The translations under genes were made by a program, and so were the position numbers. DNA of 64,000 nucleotides from Hymenobacter swuensis DY53 (GTDB taxonomy: Bacteria > Bacteroidota > Bacteroidia > Cytophagales > Hymenobacteraceae): contig NZ_CP007145.1 in NCBI RefSeq assembly GCF_000576555.1, forward strand, positions 3,680,501 to 3,744,500. The letters are read 5' to 3'. Below, piece after piece: positions 34,223-42,172 of this stretch (position 1 is the first letter of the stretch; each line of letters opens with the position of its first letter). A model generated the notes under the pieces. It did no database searches. It was not told the DNA's origin and was given only the letters and a program-made list of their open reading frames with translations.

Positions 34223-34876
34223 TTACGATTTGGGGGTGTAAGGAAATTTCTTGGAAGCGTTGCGCATCAGGATATTCACCATGCCTTCGGTGGAGCTGCC
34301 CACCGAGCCGTTGGCCACGTAGTCGTACTTCCACAGCAGTTTGCCGGCATCCGATTCGTGGATGTTCACGGTGATATTGGCCTGGTTGGTGGCGCCCCAG
34401 GCACCTACCAATACGCCCAGCGCCACGGCGGCCCCGTCGCTCATGGGTTTGCTGGTCCGCACGCTGGTGGTCAGCACGGCATCTACACCCAGAATTTTGG
34501 CCAGCTCCTGCGGCGAGTGGTTACGCAGCTCCGAAAACGGAATGCCGCTTTCCCGCAGCCGGGAGTTGGTTTGCATAATATCCTGAAACTGGACGGTATA
34601 AGCACGCTGGCCGGCGCGGCGCAATAGCCACGAATAGATTTTCTCCTGAAAATCGGAACCGCTTTGCTGCTCTAGGTTACGCAGCTGCTCGGCCGAGGTG
34701 TTGCGGGCTTGGTTGGGGCGCAACTGCATGGTAACTGTAGCCGGCAGAATAGCTACCGTTTTGTGCTTGGGAACATAGGCACGGAAATCCTGAGCCATGT
34801 AAATGCTCGGGCCGCAGGCCGTCAGCCATACTGCCAGAACGGCAAACGTTAAAAGACGCAGAGTAGAAACTCGCAT
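34223..34876 (-). CDS. Lipoprotein, function unknown
   Basis: 217 residues. The ATG at 34876 gives a lipoprotein signal (RLLTFAVLAVWLTACGPS, C21). The mature part starts with FRAYVPKHKTVAILPATVTM, which recalls lipoproteins of the GNA1162/CsgG-like type with a beta strand and a helix pattern. Later parts are FQEKIYSWLLRRAGQRAYTV, LAKILGVDAVLTTSV and ANITVNIHESDAGKLLWKYD. That order (a strand giving a putative nucleotide-like fold, then VDAVLTTSV) resembles proteins that predict outer-membrane lipoprotein assembly, but I do not name a family with certainty. It stands alone. Confidence 0.75.
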   Translation of the reverse strand: MRVSTLRLLTFAVLAVWLTACGPSIYMAQDFRAYVPKHKTVAILPATVTMQLRPNQARNTSAEQLRNLEQQSGSDFQEKIYSWLLRRAGQRAYTVQFQDIMQTNSRLRESGIPFSELRNHSPQELAKILGVDAVLTTSVRTSKPMSDGAAVALGVLVGAWGATNQANITVNIHESDAGKLLWKYDYVANGSVGSSTEGMVNILMRNASKKFPYTPKS

Positions 34877-34991
34877 AAAGAGAAAGTAGGAAGATGAAGA
34901 AAATAGGATTCTGCCTGACCGAACCACGGCAATATTACAAATCAGGCAGGATATTTATACTTCCAGACACCTCAACCGCAACCTTTTTCTG

Positions 34992-36056
34992 CTACAATCC
35001 GTAGAGGCCCGGCAAGTCCAGATCAAAGCGGATATCACGCATGCACCGGAAGTGACCCTTGGGGCACTTTTCGTAGCCAATTTTAGAGCACGGCCGGCAC
35101 GGGAGGTCCGGGACTTCCAGCACCCGGAATTCGGTGCGGTATGGGTACATACCGAACTCCGGCACCGTATTGCCCCACACGCTGATGATTTCCTTCCGGA
35201 AGGCGGCGGCTACGTGCATCAGGCCGGTATCGTGGCTCACGACCAGGCCAGCCTGCCGCACCAGGGAGGCTGACTGGTTGAGGTTGAATTTGCCGCAGGC
35301 ATTGTAAATACTGGTAGCCGGTAGCTTGCTATCGGGAGCCGTTGCAGGAAAGTAATACGGGCTATCCGGAATACGGCCGGGGGCTGGCGGCGAACTGGCA
35401 GTACCCTGTTCGAAGGCCAGCTCTACAATGTGGCCGGTACTTTCATCGGTGGGGCCGCCCAATAGCACGATGGGGCGCCGAAGCTGCCCGCACAGTTCAA
35501 TAATACGCTCCACCGGCAGCCGCTTGGTGGCATGCTGCGCGCCGATGGCAAAGGCCACGTAGCCCCGCTGAAACGCAGGTGGTAGCGTGGCCGAAATATC
35601 TACCTCGTCCTGGTCCGGAATAAAGTAGTCAAGTCCCTGATTATCATTTTCCACCCCCAGCGGCGCTGCCGCCGCCAGGTACCGCTCCACAATATGCACA
35701 GCGGGCAGCGTATTGATTTTCAGGTTTACCAGCAGCCATTTACGCCAGTTCAGCTTATCGAAGCTGGCTGATTTTACGCCCAGTTGTGCCTTGATAAGTG
35801 CCGTACGCAGGTTGTGGTGCAGATCCACCACAAAATCGAACTGCTCCGCCTTCAGTTCCGCCACCAGTTCCGGCAGCGAGCCGGTCAGGCAATGAACTTT
35901 ATCTACGTACGGGTTCGGTTCCAGCAGGCCCCGGAAGGCCGGTTTGGTGGCAAAATGCACCGCTGCTCCTGGTACCTGCTGCTTTATCCCGCGCACCACG
36001 GGCGTCGTCAGCACAATGTCACCGATAGAAGAAAAGCGCAGAACGAGAATTTTCAT
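34992..36056 (-). CDS. Glycosyltransferase family 9 protein (heptosyltransferase-like)
   Basis: 354 residues with the GT9/GT-B pattern: MKILVLRFSSIGDIVLTTPV at the N-terminus, DFVVDLHHNLRTALI, PIVLLGGPTDEST and SHDTGLMHVAAAFRKEIISV in the nucleotide-sugar half. The C-terminus has a Cys-rich motif, CRPCSKIGYEKCPKGHFRCM, also found in the second GT9 protein of this window (45450-46496) as CRPCGLHGYKACPLGHFRCA. Family members add heptose or other sugars to lipid A core or related glycans; the real sugar is unknown here. Probably cytoplasmic or membrane-associated. Confidence 0.88.
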   Translation of the reverse strand: MKILVLRFSSIGDIVLTTPVVRGIKQQVPGAAVHFATKPAFRGLLEPNPYVDKVHCLTGSLPELVAELKAEQFDFVVDLHHNLRTALIKAQLGVKSASFDKLNWRKWLLVNLKINTLPAVHIVERYLAAAAPLGVENDNQGLDYFIPDQDEVDISATLPPAFQRGYVAFAIGAQHATKRLPVERIIELCGQLRRPIVLLGGPTDESTGHIVELAFEQGTASSPPAPGRIPDSPYYFPATAPDSKLPATSIYNACGKFNLNQSASLVRQAGLVVSHDTGLMHVAAAFRKEIISVWGNTVPEFGMYPYRTEFRVLEVPDLPCRPCSKIGYEKCPKGHFRCMRDIRFDLDLPGLYGL

Positions 36057-36172
36057 TGCTGAACATATGGTTTGATGAACTGAAGAATGGATAGACTGAT
36101 GGATTATTCGTTGCGTCTCAGTTTGCTCATTCAGCAGGCCAACAATTCATCAATTCACTCTTTCAATATTCT

Positions 36173-37927
36173 CTAGCCAAACAGCGAATCCTTAAACTCC
36201 AGCGGGGCCTTGATACTGGCTTTACGCTCGGCAAAGTAGGCGGCTATTTCGTCTACGGATTTCGCGTTAAACGTCATGTCCTTTGTGAGGCCGCCTTTAC
36301 GTCCCATAAACACCCCGTAGCGCATATCGGCGTAGCCATTGGTGTGGTGTGCATCAGGGTTGATGCTAAGTTGCACGCCCTGGTCGAGGGCGTAGCGCAC
36401 CCAGCGCCAGTCCAGGTCAAGGCGCCAGGGGTTGGCATTTATTTCGATGATAACCTTATGCTGGGCACAGGCATCAATCACGGCCTTGTGGTTGAGCGGA
36501 TACCCTTCCCGACGCAGCAGCAAGCGGCCTGTAGGATGGCCCAACATGGTGGTATAGGGATTTTCGATGGCGCGCAACACCCGCGCGGTGGCTTTACGCT
36601 CATCCATTTTGAGGTTGGAATGCACTGAGGCCACAATAAAATCGAAGGTTTTGAGCACGGCCGGCGGGTAGTCTAGGGAGCCATCCGACAGAATATCCGA
36701 CTCGATACCCTTGAAGATGCGGAACGGGGCCAGTTCCTGGTTCAACTCATCAATTTCGCGCTGCTGCTGCCGTACCCGCTCCGGAGGCAGTCCATTGGCA
36801 TAATGCGCCGCCTGCGAATGGTCACAGATACCGAGGTACTCGTAGCCCTGGTCGCGCAGGAAAGTGGCCATTTCGCGCAGAGTGTGGCTGCCGTCGGAGT
36901 AGGTGCTGTGGTTGTGCAGGGAACCGCGCAGGTCGGCGTCTTCCAGCAGGGGCAGCAGCTTGTTCTCCCGGGCCAGGGCCAGCTCGCCCAACCCTTCGCG
37001 CAGTTCCGGCTCCACGTACTGCAGGCCGGCCCGCTGGTACAGTGCGGGTTCGGTGGCAAACCGCTCCCGCTTCAGCCACTGGCGCAAAGTGGCAGGCTGG
37101 CCGGGTTGCAGCTCCTGCGTCAGAGCCTCGGATAGGTGCGCCTCGGCGGCGGTACTGAGCAGGAACTGATTGGTGAAATCGGGGGCAGCTACCAGTATAA
37201 TTTCCACCTTCACGCCCGAAGCCGTAGCGGTGCCACGCCACGCAAAGGGGCCGCTACGGCTCGGGTCGGCGGTGAGGCCATCCAGGGTATTGAGCAGCTG
37301 ATGCACGGCGGCGGGCTGGGTGGCGGCGGCTACCAGCGTTACGGTTTCCACCGTTTCGAGGCGGCGGCGCACTTCCCCCGCTACGGCGGCCTGTTCTACT
37401 CCGGGAGTGGCTTCCAGCCGGCTGAGCAGGTCATGCGCCAGTTCTTCGGCCTGCGGGTACAGTAGTTTACCCCGGCTCTGGTCAGTAAAGTCTAGGGCCT
37501 CCAGAATAGCCTGCTGAGTTTTCTGGCCGAAGCCCTTGAGTTTACTCACCTCATCATTCTGGGCAGCCTCGCGCAACTGCTCGGGACCTTCAATACCCAA
37601 CTCCTTCCACAGACTACGGATTTTCTTGGGGCCGATGCCTTTAATGCCCAGCAACTCTATTACCCCGGGCGGCGTGGCCGCCAGTAGGCGCGTCAGCTCC
37701 TCAAACGAGCCGGTATCCAGCATTTCGGCCACCTTTGCGGCAGCGGTTTTGCTCAGACCGGTGCGGTCGGGCAGGCCGGTACGGTCCAGGTCGGCCACGG
37801 GCACGGAGAGCTGCTCTAGTGCATTGGCTGTGCCTTCGTAGGCCCGGATTTTAAACGGATTCTCCTCGTGCAGCTCCATGAGCTGGGCAGTGAGGCGGAA
37901 GGCTCGGATGAGGGCGCGGTTATCCAT
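36173..37927 (-). CDS. polX: PolX-family protein with degenerate polymerase site and intact PHP domain
   Basis: 584 residues from the ATG at 37927 (MDNRALIRAFRLTAQLMEL). Residues 1-150 are the 8-kDa-like and helix-hairpin-helix part (LLGIKGIGPKKIRSLWKELG and LKGFGQKTQQAILEAL). In the palm, the usual GSxRRxxExxxDxD reads G184-E-V-R-R-R-L-E-T-V-E-T195-V-T197, so both catalytic Asp are Thr. The third Asp is E242 in VKVEIIL. DNA synthesis is therefore unlikely. The PHP domain is complete: H338 and H340 in SLHNHSTYSDGS, H370, E409, H436, H464 (MLGHPTGR), D525 and H527 (NPDAHH). It should keep the metal-dependent 3'-5' exonuclease or endonuclease activity. Length is normal for PolX. Confidence 0.87.
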   Translation of the reverse strand: MDNRALIRAFRLTAQLMELHEENPFKIRAYEGTANALEQLSVPVADLDRTGLPDRTGLSKTAAAKVAEMLDTGSFEELTRLLAATPPGVIELLGIKGIGPKKIRSLWKELGIEGPEQLREAAQNDEVSKLKGFGQKTQQAILEALDFTDQSRGKLLYPQAEELAHDLLSRLEATPGVEQAAVAGEVRRRLETVETVTLVAAATQPAAVHQLLNTLDGLTADPSRSGPFAWRGTATASGVKVEIILVAAPDFTNQFLLSTAAEAHLSEALTQELQPGQPATLRQWLKRERFATEPALYQRAGLQYVEPELREGLGELALARENKLLPLLEDADLRGSLHNHSTYSDGSHTLREMATFLRDQGYEYLGICDHSQAAHYANGLPPERVRQQQREIDELNQELAPFRIFKGIESDILSDGSLDYPPAVLKTFDFIVASVHSNLKMDERKATARVLRAIENPYTTMLGHPTGRLLLRREGYPLNHKAVIDACAQHKVIIEINANPWRLDLDWRWVRYALDQGVQLSINPDAHHTNGYADMRYGVFMGRKGGLTKDMTFNAKSVDEIAAYFAERKASIKAPLEFKDSLFG

Positions 37928-38139
37928 AAGACAGGCAAAGGTAGGCGGTGCGGCCAACGTGGCCTAAGCTTTCGGGCCGTGGGGCCGTATACAGCCGAAG
38001 AGCCGGCTGCTTTTCCGGCTACGCGGTCAATTTGTTTACTTTTAGGTGGCCTGACCAGCCTGGTAATTGACCAGGCGGCGGGTCGCCGGTTTTCCTTCCT
38101 ACGGCCTGGGCGCAGCGCAGGCTATCATTTCTCTACCCT

Positions 38140-38535
38140 ATGCGTTTGTTCACTTTGTTGTCCTGCCTGAGCGTGCTGCTGCTGGCCGCCACCTGCAACC
38201 CCGACCCGAAAGCCACCGCCCAGCTGAAACAGCTGGAACGCACCTGGTTGCACGCCCACGAAGAAGACCAGGGCGACGTGCGTGTGTACCGGCCCAACAC
38301 GTACGCCTTCCCACCCTCCCGGGGCCGCACCGGCTTCGCCTTCGAGCACAACGGTCTGTTTACCCAGCTCGACATTGCCCCAACCGATGGCATTGAGGGC
38401 CGTAAGGGCCGCTGGACCGCCGAAAACGACCATACCCTGCGCATCAGCCTCGACGACAAGAAAGACCCCGATTACAAGCTGGAAGTAGTGTCGCTGGAAA
38501 ATGAAGTGCTGAAAGTGCGGCGGGTGGAGCTGTAG
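38140..38535 (+). CDS. Small lipoprotein, paralogue of the next gene
   Basis: 131 residues with lipobox C19 in SVLLLAATCN. The mature part follows a pattern W-x(n)-G-F-x-F-E-x-N-G-x-F, then D-G-x-E-G-x-K-G-x-W and LRISLDD, LEVVSLENEVLKVRR. The protein encoded at 38608 shares this order (GFRLEKDGAFV, PLDITGSWKP, YRISLTNGQ, LTIELVNDTTLRAR). It looks like a lipocalin-like or lipoprotein-barrel fold. No function is known. Confidence 0.75.
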   Translation: MRLFTLLSCLSVLLLAATCNPDPKATAQLKQLERTWLHAHEEDQGDVRVYRPNTYAFPPSRGRTGFAFEHNGLFTQLDIAPTDGIEGRKGRWTAENDHTLRISLDDKKDPDYKLEVVSLENEVLKVRRVEL

Positions 38536-38607
38536 CGGCTGCGTGCAACGCATTGGCTGGTTGTGGGCTCCTGGCAGTGTAGTCTTCTCCATTCTTTATT
38601 CACGTCC

Positions 38608-39003
38608 ATGCGCTACTTCCTATCATCCCTTTTGACATTTCTCTTTCTGCTGACGCTAAATGGCTGCAAGCAGGACGCCGATGTTGTGGCGCCGGAAGCA
38701 CTGTTCGGCAAAGACTGGTACAATACCCGTCAGCAACCCGACGGCGCCGGTTTCTTCATCTATAAGGTACAGGGCACCTACACGCCGCAGGGTGGCTGGG
38801 GTATTGATGGGTTTCGACTGGAGAAAGACGGCGCATTCGTGCTCCACACGCAGGGCCCGGCCGATGGCCCACTAGACATTACCGGCTCTTGGAAGCCGGA
38901 AGGGGCCAGCAACTACCGCATCAGTCTCACCAATGGTCAGCCATCTTACCTACTCACCATCGAACTGGTAAACGATACTACCCTGCGCGCTCGGCAAAAC
39001 TAG
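38608..39003 (+). CDS. Small lipoprotein, tandem paralogue
   Basis: 131 residues with lipobox C20 in LLTLNGCKQD. The frame is open from 38563, but the ATG at 38608 begins the signal peptide (MRYFLSSLLTFLFLL). The length and pattern match the previous gene, 72 bp upstream, so the two appear to be a diverged tandem duplication. Both are predicted outer-membrane or periplasmic lipoproteins. Confidence 0.72.
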   Translation: MRYFLSSLLTFLFLLTLNGCKQDADVVAPEALFGKDWYNTRQQPDGAGFFIYKVQGTYTPQGGWGIDGFRLEKDGAFVLHTQGPADGPLDITGSWKPEGASNYRISLTNGQPSYLLTIELVNDTTLRARQN

Positions 39004-39118
39004 CTTTCCGGATTCTTCGCCCGGGAAAATTGCCCGAATAAAAAATGGTGGGTTTCCTGTTGCGGCTGCCCAACTTGCAGTCCGAAACAGCAACCTCACC
39101 ATTTTTCTTTTCTGCGTT

Positions 39119-39526
39119 TTGAACTACTGGCTCGTTAAATCAGAACCGGCGGCATACTCCTGGGACACGTTTGTGCGCGACAATGGTACCGACTGGACCG
39201 GCGTGCGCAACTTTCAGGCCCGCAACTTTCTGCAGCAGATGCAGCCCGGCGACTTAGTTCTCTATTACCACAGCGTAACCGACAAACAGGTAGTAGGCAT
39301 TGCCGAAGTAGCTGCCCCCGCCGCGCCCGATGCTACTGCCGAAGCGGGCAGCACCTGGGTAGCCGTTCACCTCAAACCGCAGCAGCCGCTGGCCCGGCCC
39401 GTTTCCCTCGCCCAGATTAAGCAGGACGTCCGCCTCAGCCAGATTGGCCTGCTGCGGCAGTCCCGCTTGTCGGTGATGGCCCTGAAGCCGGAGGAGTTCG
39501 ATGTCTTGCTGGAGTTAGGCAGCTAA
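39119..39526 (+). CDS. EVE domain-containing protein
   Basis: 135 residues, the whole length an EVE (PUA-like) domain: NYWLVKSEPAAYSWDTFVR, WTGVRNFQARNFLQQMQPGD, VLYYHSVTDKQVVGIAEVA and VRLSQIGLLRQSRLSVM. The start is a TTG (39119), because the conserved MNYWLVKSEP N-terminus begins exactly there and no ATG is close. EVE domains bind modified bases in nucleic acid (5-methylcytosine or hydroxymethylcytosine derivatives in some members) and are common in defence or RNA-modification contexts. No other defence gene is adjacent here; the SRA pair is 8.5 kb away. Confidence 0.92.
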   Translation: MNYWLVKSEPAAYSWDTFVRDNGTDWTGVRNFQARNFLQQMQPGDLVLYYHSVTDKQVVGIAEVAAPAAPDATAEAGSTWVAVHLKPQQPLARPVSLAQIKQDVRLSQIGLLRQSRLSVMALKPEEFDVLLELGS

Positions 39527-39693
39527 GCCCTGCTCCACCCTTTTCTGCGCGGCCTACCCTATTATTTTAGGGTGGGCCGTGTGCATTTCAGGCCCGGCTG
39601 GCATCTTATTTCCGGCGGACCTTGTTAGGTGATGCGCGCCTTTCGCCGTATCTTCCTAATGCACAGCGTGGCCTGGCATTTTTGGCTTGTGTT

Positions 39694-41268
39694 ATGAAAC
39701 AACTATACCTGTTTTTGGGCTTTCTGCTGAGTATTTCGATGGGTTGGGCCCAAAAAGCCACCTCGCCCAAATTTCCCGTTGAGCCCCGGCAGCCGGCCCG
39801 CGCCGAGCTGCTGCTGGAAGCGTACAGCAGTGACGTGCAGGTGCAGCCCCTGCTCGAAGACAGCAGTCTGGTATTGCTGGTGGAGCGTGACCCTATTCTG
39901 AGTGGCAAATCGGAATATTATTTCCAGAAGTTTAACCATGACCTGCAGCCTATCCGCCGGGCCGATATTCCGGTGCCGCGCGGATATGATTTTCAGAGTC
40001 TCTGCTCTGAGGGCACCGATGTTTATGCCATTTTCAGTGGCGTTGATCCGGGCACCCTTTGGGTTGCTGCCTTCGATTCACGGACGGGTGAGTTGGGTAC
40101 CGGCGAGTTTAAAACCAAGCGCACCCGGGGAATTCATGAGTTGAAGGCCTTGGATGGTAAGCTGTTTGTAACGGTGGAAGTGGACCAGCACCTGACGATT
40201 CTGCTGCTGGATCTGCACACGGCCAAATTCCAGTTTCTGCCTTCCGTTTACGAGCCGCTGCCTACCCGTTTCACCTTCCTGGCCGATTCCGTTACCAAAC
40301 GCGCCGAGCTGATCCTGAGCGAAACCAACGGCTTTAAGTCACGGCTGCAACTTAAGCAGCTCTCCGATGACGGCCGCCTCATACGCTCCGAATTTGTACA
40401 GGCCAGCAGTGAGCGGGGCCTGCTGGACGCGCAACTCAGCCCCGGCGACAGCGCCGCCCGCCTGCTGGCCGGCACCTACACCCTGCGTGACTCCCGCTAT
40501 TCCCAGGGCCTTTTTGCTTCTGATCTTACCGCTGGCGTAACCTCCACCGGCCAGCGCCGCTCCTTACGGTACTACGACTTTCTGAACCTGAAGCACTTTT
40601 TTGATTTCATGAAGCCGGCCAAAGTAGCGCGCATGCGGCAGCGCAGTGAGCGGCTACGGGCTTCCGACCGGCAGTTCCGCCACCGCTACCAGCTGCTCAT
40701 GCACGATATGGTGGCGACTTCCGAGGGCTTCGTGCTGGTATCGGAGGTGTACTATCCGCGCTACAATAATTCCAACCTCAACTATGGGAACCTGGGCAGC
40801 CTGGCCAATTACGGCTATGGGGGCTTCGGCTATCCTTCGCGCTACAACAACTTTTACAACAACCGTCGGGCTTCCGAGGGCTTCCGCACCACGCATGCGC
40901 TTATCTGTGGGTTTGACCGGCAAGGAAATCTACTCTGGGACAATTCTTTTCTATTGAAGGAAATTGAGCACTTACAGTTGCAGGAAACCGTGCGGATGCG
41001 TCCTCTTTCCGATGGCCGCCGCATGGCTATGGCCTATCTGAAAGACGATGAATTTCACTACAAAGTGGTAGATCAGGCCGCTTCTGCCCCCAACGACTGG
41101 CAGGTCACGCTCCGGCCCGCTGACCCTACGGCGAAAACCAACGACACCTCACAGGAGCATTTGCTCACGTGGTACGGCGGGCGGTTCCTGGCCTGCGGCT
41201 ACCAGCACGTACGCCCCGAGAAAGGCCCCGGCCGCGACGTCTTCTTTCTGAATGTGCTGGAGTTCTGA
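39694..41268 (+). CDS. Secreted protein, function unknown
   Basis: 524 residues with a signal peptide (MKQLYLFLGFLLSISMGWAQ). The mature part is beta-rich with repeated Asp/Arg pairs (SLVLLVERDPILSGKSEY, TLWVAAFDSRTGELGTG, TVEVDQHLTILLLDLHTAK), which would fit a propeller-like fold. A Tyr/Asn/Gly-rich stretch (YNNSNLNYGNLGSLANYGYG) lies near residues 365-390. No family recognised and no catalytic motif. The gene is alone. Confidence 0.72.
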   Translation: MKQLYLFLGFLLSISMGWAQKATSPKFPVEPRQPARAELLLEAYSSDVQVQPLLEDSSLVLLVERDPILSGKSEYYFQKFNHDLQPIRRADIPVPRGYDFQSLCSEGTDVYAIFSGVDPGTLWVAAFDSRTGELGTGEFKTKRTRGIHELKALDGKLFVTVEVDQHLTILLLDLHTAKFQFLPSVYEPLPTRFTFLADSVTKRAELILSETNGFKSRLQLKQLSDDGRLIRSEFVQASSERGLLDAQLSPGDSAARLLAGTYTLRDSRYSQGLFASDLTAGVTSTGQRRSLRYYDFLNLKHFFDFMKPAKVARMRQRSERLRASDRQFRHRYQLLMHDMVATSEGFVLVSEVYYPRYNNSNLNYGNLGSLANYGYGGFGYPSRYNNFYNNRRASEGFRTTHALICGFDRQGNLLWDNSFLLKEIEHLQLQETVRMRPLSDGRRMAMAYLKDDEFHYKVVDQAASAPNDWQVTLRPADPTAKTNDTSQEHLLTWYGGRFLACGYQHVRPEKGPGRDVFFLNVLEF

Positions 41269-41285
41269 GGTGAGGAACTGATATC

Positions 41286-41457
41286 ATTGCGAGGCATGAG
41301 GCGCATCAAGCCAGTATCCGAACCAATCCTTCCTTCATGAAATGCATAGCGGTGATAAGTAGAAAGCCCCTGACGACCATGCTGGTGTCAGGAGCTTTCT
41401 GCTTGTCAAGGTATTTTACCCTGAAAAGAAAGGATTGCTTCGGCTCTGCCTCGCAAT
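41286..41457. repeat. MITE-like segment with 11-bp terminal inverted repeats
   Basis: ATTGCGAGGCA (41286-41296) and TGCCTCGCAAT (41447-41457) are exact inverted repeats. Inside lie a GGATTGCTTCGG segment beside the right arm and a hairpin (AGAAAGCCCCTGAC with GTCAGGAGCTTTCT at 41361-41400) that may work as a terminator. No reading frame. Related TCATTGCGAGG sequence occurs at 47993-48038. Confidence 0.6.
41361..41400. terminator. Hairpin inside the repeat segment
   Basis: AGAAAGC-C-CCTGAC and GTCAGG-A-GCTTTCT pair with one mismatch around a 12-nt loop. It lies between the convergent genes ending at 41268 and 41474. Confidence 0.55.
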
Positions 41458-41473
41458 AACCTTCGCACCACTT

Positions 41474-42028
41474 TTAATTCGTGCCGCTGATAACGCTGGG
41501 CAGCACTTTGCTGAGCTGAGCTACCTGCTCGCGGGTAAAGTTACCGGCCACTGAAACCAATACAAACGAATCGGTGGAGCCCTGGGTACCTACCGCTACA
41601 AACTCCGAGACTTTGCCGCCCTGTTCCCGCACTGAGTAGCGCATCTGGTTGGGGCCTTCGGCCGTGGTAACGGCAAGCGGCGTGTACCGCTCATTGGCCA
41701 GCAGCCCATCCACTTCCTTGTTCAGCCCTTCCGCTACTAGGTCGCGGGCGTTGCCGGTGGTGGGCGTAAAGGTGAGGATGCGGGCCGTCCGGATGGAGGT
41801 CAGAGCCTCGCTGATGTCGCTGCCGCCGCCCAGTTTGGCAATGCGGCCCAGTACGAAGCGAGTACCCAGGCCGGCATTCCAGTCGGTAGCCTTGAAGCCT
41901 GAGCGGTTCTCGTACTTGTTGAAGAACTCGGCAACGGTGCGGGCGGGGTTGCCCGGACCACCGGCGCGGCAGCCAGCCAGCAACAGTAAACCGAAAGCCA
42001 GCAGGAAAGAAAAGTGACGTAGTTTCAT
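41474..42028 (-). CDS. Lipoprotein, possibly DUF4252-like
   Basis: 184 residues. The ATG at 42028 gives a lipoprotein signal (LRHFSFLLAFGLLLLAGC, C20). The mature part has ARTVAEFFNKYENRSGFKAT and LTSIRTARILTFTP, then SVREQGGKVSEFVAVG and FVLVSVAGNFTREQVAQLSK, an arrangement that reminds me of DUF4252 proteins. Those are conserved exported proteins of Bacteroidota with unknown function, often linked to extracytoplasmic stress. The assignment is from memory of the pattern only. Confidence 0.62.
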   Translation of the reverse strand: MKLRHFSFLLAFGLLLLAGCRAGGPGNPARTVAEFFNKYENRSGFKATDWNAGLGTRFVLGRIAKLGGGSDISEALTSIRTARILTFTPTTGNARDLVAEGLNKEVDGLLANERYTPLAVTTAEGPNQMRYSVREQGGKVSEFVAVGTQGSTDSFVLVSVAGNFTREQVAQLSKVLPSVISGTN

Positions 42029-42120
42029 ATGGAACAGAAAAAAGGAGTGAGTAAAAGCCTGTACGCAACCCCGCCGCAACCGTTCTGCTAAAGCGGGCGG
42101 GCAATGCCGGACGGCGTAAA

Positions 42121-42152
42121 AAAAGCGGCGCACCAATTGGCGCGCCGCTTTT
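42121..42152. terminator. Terminator of the OmpA-like gene
   Basis: AAAAGCGGCGC (42121-42131) is complementary to GCGCCGCTTTT (42142-42152), 10-nt loop. On the minus strand it follows the OmpA/TSP3 gene stop at 42173. Confidence 0.85.
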
Positions 42153-42172
42153 CTGGTGATTACTTCCCGGCC

